In this document: positions 61,165-63,918 of the stretch, piece by piece
Layout: every line of letters begins with the position of its first letter
Position numbering within the stretch: the stretch's first letter is position 1
Assembly: GCA_934513685.1 (NCBI GenBank)
Contig: CAKSWY010000015.1
Coordinates: 1-63,918 of the forward strand
DNA: 63,918 bases
Direction: 5' to 3'
DNA from: an uncultured Oscillospiraceae bacterium
GTDB taxonomy: Bacteria; Bacillota; Clostridia; Oscillospirales; Ruminococcaceae
The notes under the pieces: model-generated
Databases searched by the model: none
What the model saw: only the letters and a program-made list of their open reading frames with translations
What the model was told of the DNA's origin: nothing
Position numbers and translations under genes: made by a program

Positions 61165-62181
61165 ATGACATTTTCGGAAAAGCTGGTGGAACTGCGCCGG
61201 AAGGCGGGCCTTTCGCAGGAGGAGCTTGCATCCCGGCTGGAGGTCTCCCGTCAGGCGGTTTCCAAATGGGAGAGCGGCCAGACCCTGCCGGATCTGGAAC
61301 GGGCGGTTGCCCTAAGCCGGCTGTTCGGGGTGTCGCTGGATTACCTGATGAAGGAAGAGCAGGCCGAGCCGGAGCCTTGCACGCAGGAACTCGCCGCCCC
61401 GGCCGAGCCGGAACAGCCCCTGCACCGGGTGAGCCTGGAGGAGGCCCGGCAGGTGCTGGCCCTGAGCGATGCCGCCGCCCCGAAAATGGCACTGGCCACC
61501 GGGCTGTGTGTTGTGTCGCCGACGGCGCTCATTCTGCTGGCGGCGCTCAGTGAGAACCATTGGTTTCCCTTAAGCGAAGCGCAGGCGGCCGGCGTGGGCC
61601 TGTGCGTGCTGTTTGTGCTGGTGGCGGTGGCGGTGGGGCTGTTCCTGAACTGCGGGGCGCTGACGGGGGCCTATGCCTATCTGGAGAAGGAGCCGATCGA
61701 GCAGGAACCGGGCGTGGAAGAACTGGTGCACCGGCGGCGGGAGGAATTCCGGGTGGAATACCACAACGGCAACATCTGGGGCACGGTGCTGTGCATCCTG
61801 TCGATGCTGCCCATTTTCGCGGCCATGGTGTTTGCCGGCTCGGACTGGAGCTACGCGCTGGCGGTGGATCTTCTGCTGGTGCTGGTGGCCATCGGCTGTG
61901 TTTCGTTTGTGCGGGTGGGTACGCCCTGGGCCGCCATGAATAAGCTGCTGGAAGAGGGCGACTACACCCGCGAGAGCAAGGCGTTCAGCGGGCGCCTAGC
62001 CCGCCTGAGCGGCTGTTATTGGCTGGTGGTCACGGCGGTGTTCCTGTATTGCACCTTCGGCCCGAACGGCAATTGGAATCCGAGGGATTATTGGCTGATC
62101 TGGGCCATCGGCGGGGTGCTGTACGGCGCGCTTGCGGGCCTCCTTCGGCTGCTGCCCCAAACGCGGAGCGGCGGGAAGTGA
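61165..62181 (+). CDS. XRE-family regulator with membrane domain
   Basis: 338 residues behind CAGGAGGAA. The N-terminal helix-turn-helix (LRRKAGLSQEELASRLEVSR, then Q-A-V-S-K-W-E-S-G-Q) is followed by a charged linker and about six membrane helices in two groups of two and a later pair. DNA-binding proteins of this build are common in Clostridia and sense envelope or antibiotic stress; the signal is unknown. No partner genes. Confidence 0.88.
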   Translation: MTFSEKLVELRRKAGLSQEELASRLEVSRQAVSKWESGQTLPDLERAVALSRLFGVSLDYLMKEEQAEPEPCTQELAAPAEPEQPLHRVSLEEARQVLALSDAAAPKMALATGLCVVSPTALILLAALSENHWFPLSEAQAAGVGLCVLFVLVAVAVGLFLNCGALTGAYAYLEKEPIEQEPGVEELVHRRREEFRVEYHNGNIWGTVLCILSMLPIFAAMVFAGSDWSYALAVDLLLVLVAIGCVSFVRVGTPWAAMNKLLEEGDYTRESKAFSGRLARLSGCYWLVVTAVFLYCTFGPNGNWNPRDYWLIWAIGGVLYGALAGLLRLLPQTRSGGK

Positions 62182-62215
62182 AGCGGAGTACAGAAGCCCT
62201 GAATCGGAACAGAAC

Positions 62216-62244
62216 AGCGCCCCGGGCTTTTGGCCCGGGGCGTT
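62216..62244 (+). terminator. Terminator after the XRE gene
   Basis: GCGCCCCGGGC / GCCCGGGGCG with a TTTTG loop; a second stem ACGGAGCG / CGCTCCGT with a TTTCTTT tail follows at 62258-62293. Confidence 0.8.
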
Positions 62245-62332
62245 CGTAAGACAGTTAACGGAGCGTATCGGTGCAGATGCGCTCCGTTTCTTTATGCTAT
62301 TATGACATATGGCGCAGTTGCAGGCAGCCCCC

Positions 62333-62359
62333 CTTGGCTCTCCCAAAGGGAGAGCCAAG
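62333..62359 (+). repeat. Second palindromic repeat type
   Basis: CTTGGCTCTCCC-AAA-GGGAGAGCCAAG, a perfect 12-bp inverted repeat preceded by GCAGCCCCC, unrelated in sequence to the CCACCTCATC family. Only one copy is seen here; similar elements are known in related gut genomes. Confidence 0.6.
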
Positions 62360-62434
62360 TTCCGCGCGTAATGCACTACACCGAACGGTGTATAAAAGTG
62401 CGCCCGTGTTATCTGTTCGACAAACTGGAAGTTG

Positions 62435-63178
62435 TCAATTTGTTATCAACGAAAGAATTTTTTGAATATATAACTCAGAATGATTAATGCTCAAATCTCC
62501 ATGATAATATTCCGGTAGAATTTCCAGTGAGGAGTTTGGTATTCTCTTATGAAGTATCTCTGCAGATTTTTTCATGATGTTTGATTCTCTACCTCCAACA
62601 AGAATCAGCGTTTTTGTTCTACACTCTTCTATACCGTTCTTTAGTTTATAATCAGAGTTTTCTCTGAGAAATGAAATCATGTTTTCTTTTTTGATTGCGG
62701 CACTATCTCGATAGTATTCATCGAAATAGTCTTTCTTGATATGTAAAGAATTGAATTGCAGTTTGGCAAACCAATGTTTCTTTATAAGTGGGAAGCACAA
62801 AGAAAAAGTCGGTTTAATCAGTGCATATATTGTTCGCATTGGTAAAACAAGTGTGCTTTCAATAATTGCAAATCTACATATATCTTTTCTCTTAGATAAT
62901 ATTTCTACAAGAATCTGTCCACCCAGAGAGAGACCGCCAATCATAAAGACGCATCCTGAACATTTTTTGTCTATGAAGTTTATTATCTCGTTGGCATTGC
63001 TTTCAATAGTCGTAAAGTCCCTATCACTTCCACTGTGCCCATCAAGCACCGGAATGATAACATGATATTTTCCTTTCAGTTGTTTTGCTTCTTCACAGAA
63101 GTTCCATGGAGCCAATCCACCGCCATGCAAAAAAATAATTATATTTTTTTGTTCCATGCCATATTCTACATATTCCAT
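62435..63178 (-). CDS. Alpha/beta hydrolase, AT-rich
   Basis: 247 residues. F-L-H-G-G-G-L-A-P-W-N-F oxyanion motif, the nucleophile in G-G-L-S-L-G-G, and a C-terminal Y-Y-H-G-D-L-S with the catalytic His; a D near L-V-G-G-R-E-S is the probable acid. Codon use is strikingly A/T-ending compared with its neighbours, a sign of transfer. Related to thioesterase/lysophospholipase-like carboxylesterases. Likely cytoplasmic. Confidence 0.8.
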   Translation of the reverse strand: MEYVEYGMEQKNIIIFLHGGGLAPWNFCEEAKQLKGKYHVIIPVLDGHSGSDRDFTTIESNANEIINFIDKKCSGCVFMIGGLSLGGQILVEILSKRKDICRFAIIESTLVLPMRTIYALIKPTFSLCFPLIKKHWFAKLQFNSLHIKKDYFDEYYRDSAAIKKENMISFLRENSDYKLKNGIEECRTKTLILVGGRESNIMKKSAEILHKRIPNSSLEILPEYYHGDLSINHSELYIQKILSLITN

Positions 63179-63207
63179 TCTATTGCCTCCACAAATTCCG
63201 ATTTATC

Positions 63208-63681
63208 TCACTGCCCATCTGCCCGGTAAACCACATCAAAATACTCGCAGACGCACTTCATGCTTTCGTCAAAGTTCCTGCCGATTTCCTCACACGCTGC
63301 GGCAAACGCCTTGCGGTGGGCTTTCTTCCACGCGGCAAGGGTGCCGTCCCCCTCGGCGGCGGCACAATCTGCCGTCACATCTTCAAACGGGACAACGTCC
63401 ACCTTTGTGGTGCGGGTAATGCAGCGCGGCTGCAAAGCAGTTCCGGCGCCGCACCCGCGTCCACCAACCACGGGCGCACCTGCTCGTGGGAGAGCAGCAA
63501 CGGCATACGGTCGTGGATGGGCGCTGCCGAGTCGTTGGGCGCGGTGGTCAGAACGATCAAGCAGTTCACACCATTTATAATATCATAAATGCCCGTCAAG
63601 CAAAGCGGCTGATCCGGCATTTGAAAAAATATTTGTGCTTGGCAGCGTCCCATTCATAAAAGCCGGCAGCAGCGCTGCTTC
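63208..63681 (-). pseudogene. Relic: SRAP C-terminal half joined to ASCH C-terminal half
   Basis: From 63681 leftward an SRAP (YedK/HMCES) piece reads A-A-A-G-F-Y-E-W-D-A-A-K-H-K-Y-F-F, then needs one more T in the six-base T run near 63630 to continue as QMPDQPLCLTGIYD and A-P-I-H-D-R-M-P-L-L-L. The N-terminal catalytic Cys part is missing. At about 63430-63440 the sequence jumps to the C-terminal part of an ASCH-domain protein (ITRTTKVDVVPFEDV) that runs to the stop at 63208. Two genes have thus been truncated and fused by deletion. Confidence 0.7.
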
Positions 63682-63737
63682 ACAGTGAGGGAATTTTTGT
63701 AAGCATCCTGAATCTATTGCATAGCAAAGAAAAATGA

Positions 63738-63767
63738 TTGACAACTCCAATTATAATATGCTTTAAT
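63738..63767 (+). promoter_or_regulatory. Promoter of the last gene
   Basis: TTGACA, 18-base spacer, TTTAAT. Further down a 10-base unit TGCAATGCTT is repeated twice in tandem (63798-63817). Confidence 0.55.
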
Positions 63768-63860
63768 GAAAATTAACGCACTTACAATGTGATAATCTGC
63801 AATGCTTTGCAATGCTTAAAGACACTGAACTGACCCGAACGAATCTCAAGGAGATATACC

Positions 63861-63918
63861 ATGGCAGAACGCGAACTGCGGCGGATGAACCGCATGGAAT
63901 TGATAGAGATCATCTACG
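63861..63918 (+). CDS. Start of an unidentified gene (partial)
   Basis: ATG behind AAGGAGATATACC. The first 19 residues (AERELRRMNRMELIEIIY after Met) are charged and helical, as at the start of several small coiled-coil proteins of Ruminococcaceae. The window ends here; no function can be given. Confidence 0.6.
   Translation, partial: MAERELRRMNRMELIEIIY

Overview
The window reads as a chromosomal segment of a GC-rich, strictly anaerobic Gram-positive gut Clostridium. The Oscillospiraceae/Ruminococcaceae group (Faecalibacterium, Gemmiger or Subdoligranulum-like) is the best guess. Supporting signs are strong AGGAGG-type ribosome sites, frequent TTG/GTG starts, a tetrahydrofolate riboswitch before folT, an ECF biotin system, an [FeFe] hydrogenase, a complete Rnf complex, ATP-type PEP carboxykinase, part of a 2-hydroxyacyl-CoA dehydratase, and dispersed palindromic repeats with a CCACCTCATC...CCCCTCAAGGGG core. 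The genus is inferred, not demonstrated.

Layout. 1-5.3 kb: the end of a 2-hydroxyacyl-CoA dehydratase subunit, an HD/PAP2 gene pair, a frameshifted lipoprotein gene, folT with its riboswitch, a small membrane-anchored protein and a LysR regulator. 5.4-10.5 kb: a cytidylate-kinase-like gene coupled to a MATE exporter, an M3 peptidase and a split chromate-transporter pair. 10.6-15.8 kb: a BMP-type nucleoside ABC transporter. 16-22 kb: a second MATE exporter, exonuclease III, pckA and a CCA-adding enzyme, followed by a repeat-rich gap holding a candidate structured RNA on the minus strand. 22.7-24.4 kb: bioY and birA. 24.5-28.1 kb: an [FeFe] hydrogenase coupled to a NuoF-FeS/GltD fusion flavoprotein. 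28.5-37.7 kb: a 9-kb minus-strand catabolic operon (M20 hydrolase, peptide-type ABC transporter, UroD/MtaA-family protein, amidohydrolase) with a LysR gene upstream.

39.5-42.1 kb holds a small alpha/beta hydrolase, a DUF6514-like protein, a sigma factor and a small protein coupled to it. 42.3-55.2 kb is a surface-polysaccharide cluster: an EpsG-like polymerase, seven GT2 enzymes, one GT32, one GT4, a pyruvyltransferase-family protein and a Wzx-type flippase. Base composition drops visibly right after epsG, suggesting a swapped-in serotype cassette. 56-61 kb is rnfCDGEAB. The last 3 kb holds an XRE regulator with a membrane domain, an AT-rich hydrolase gene, a decayed SRAP-ASCH relic and the first codons of one more gene.

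Metabolic picture (inference): ferredoxin reduced during amino-acid or hydroxyacyl-CoA fermentation could be re-oxidised by Rnf, driving ion export, or by the hydrogenase. The 28-38 kb operon would import and cleave an amide-linked substrate, possibly a methylated one. Items most worth a second look are the 28-38 kb operon with its putative attenuator, the hydrogenase-linked fusion flavoprotein, and the structured RNA candidate near 22.0-22.2 kb.
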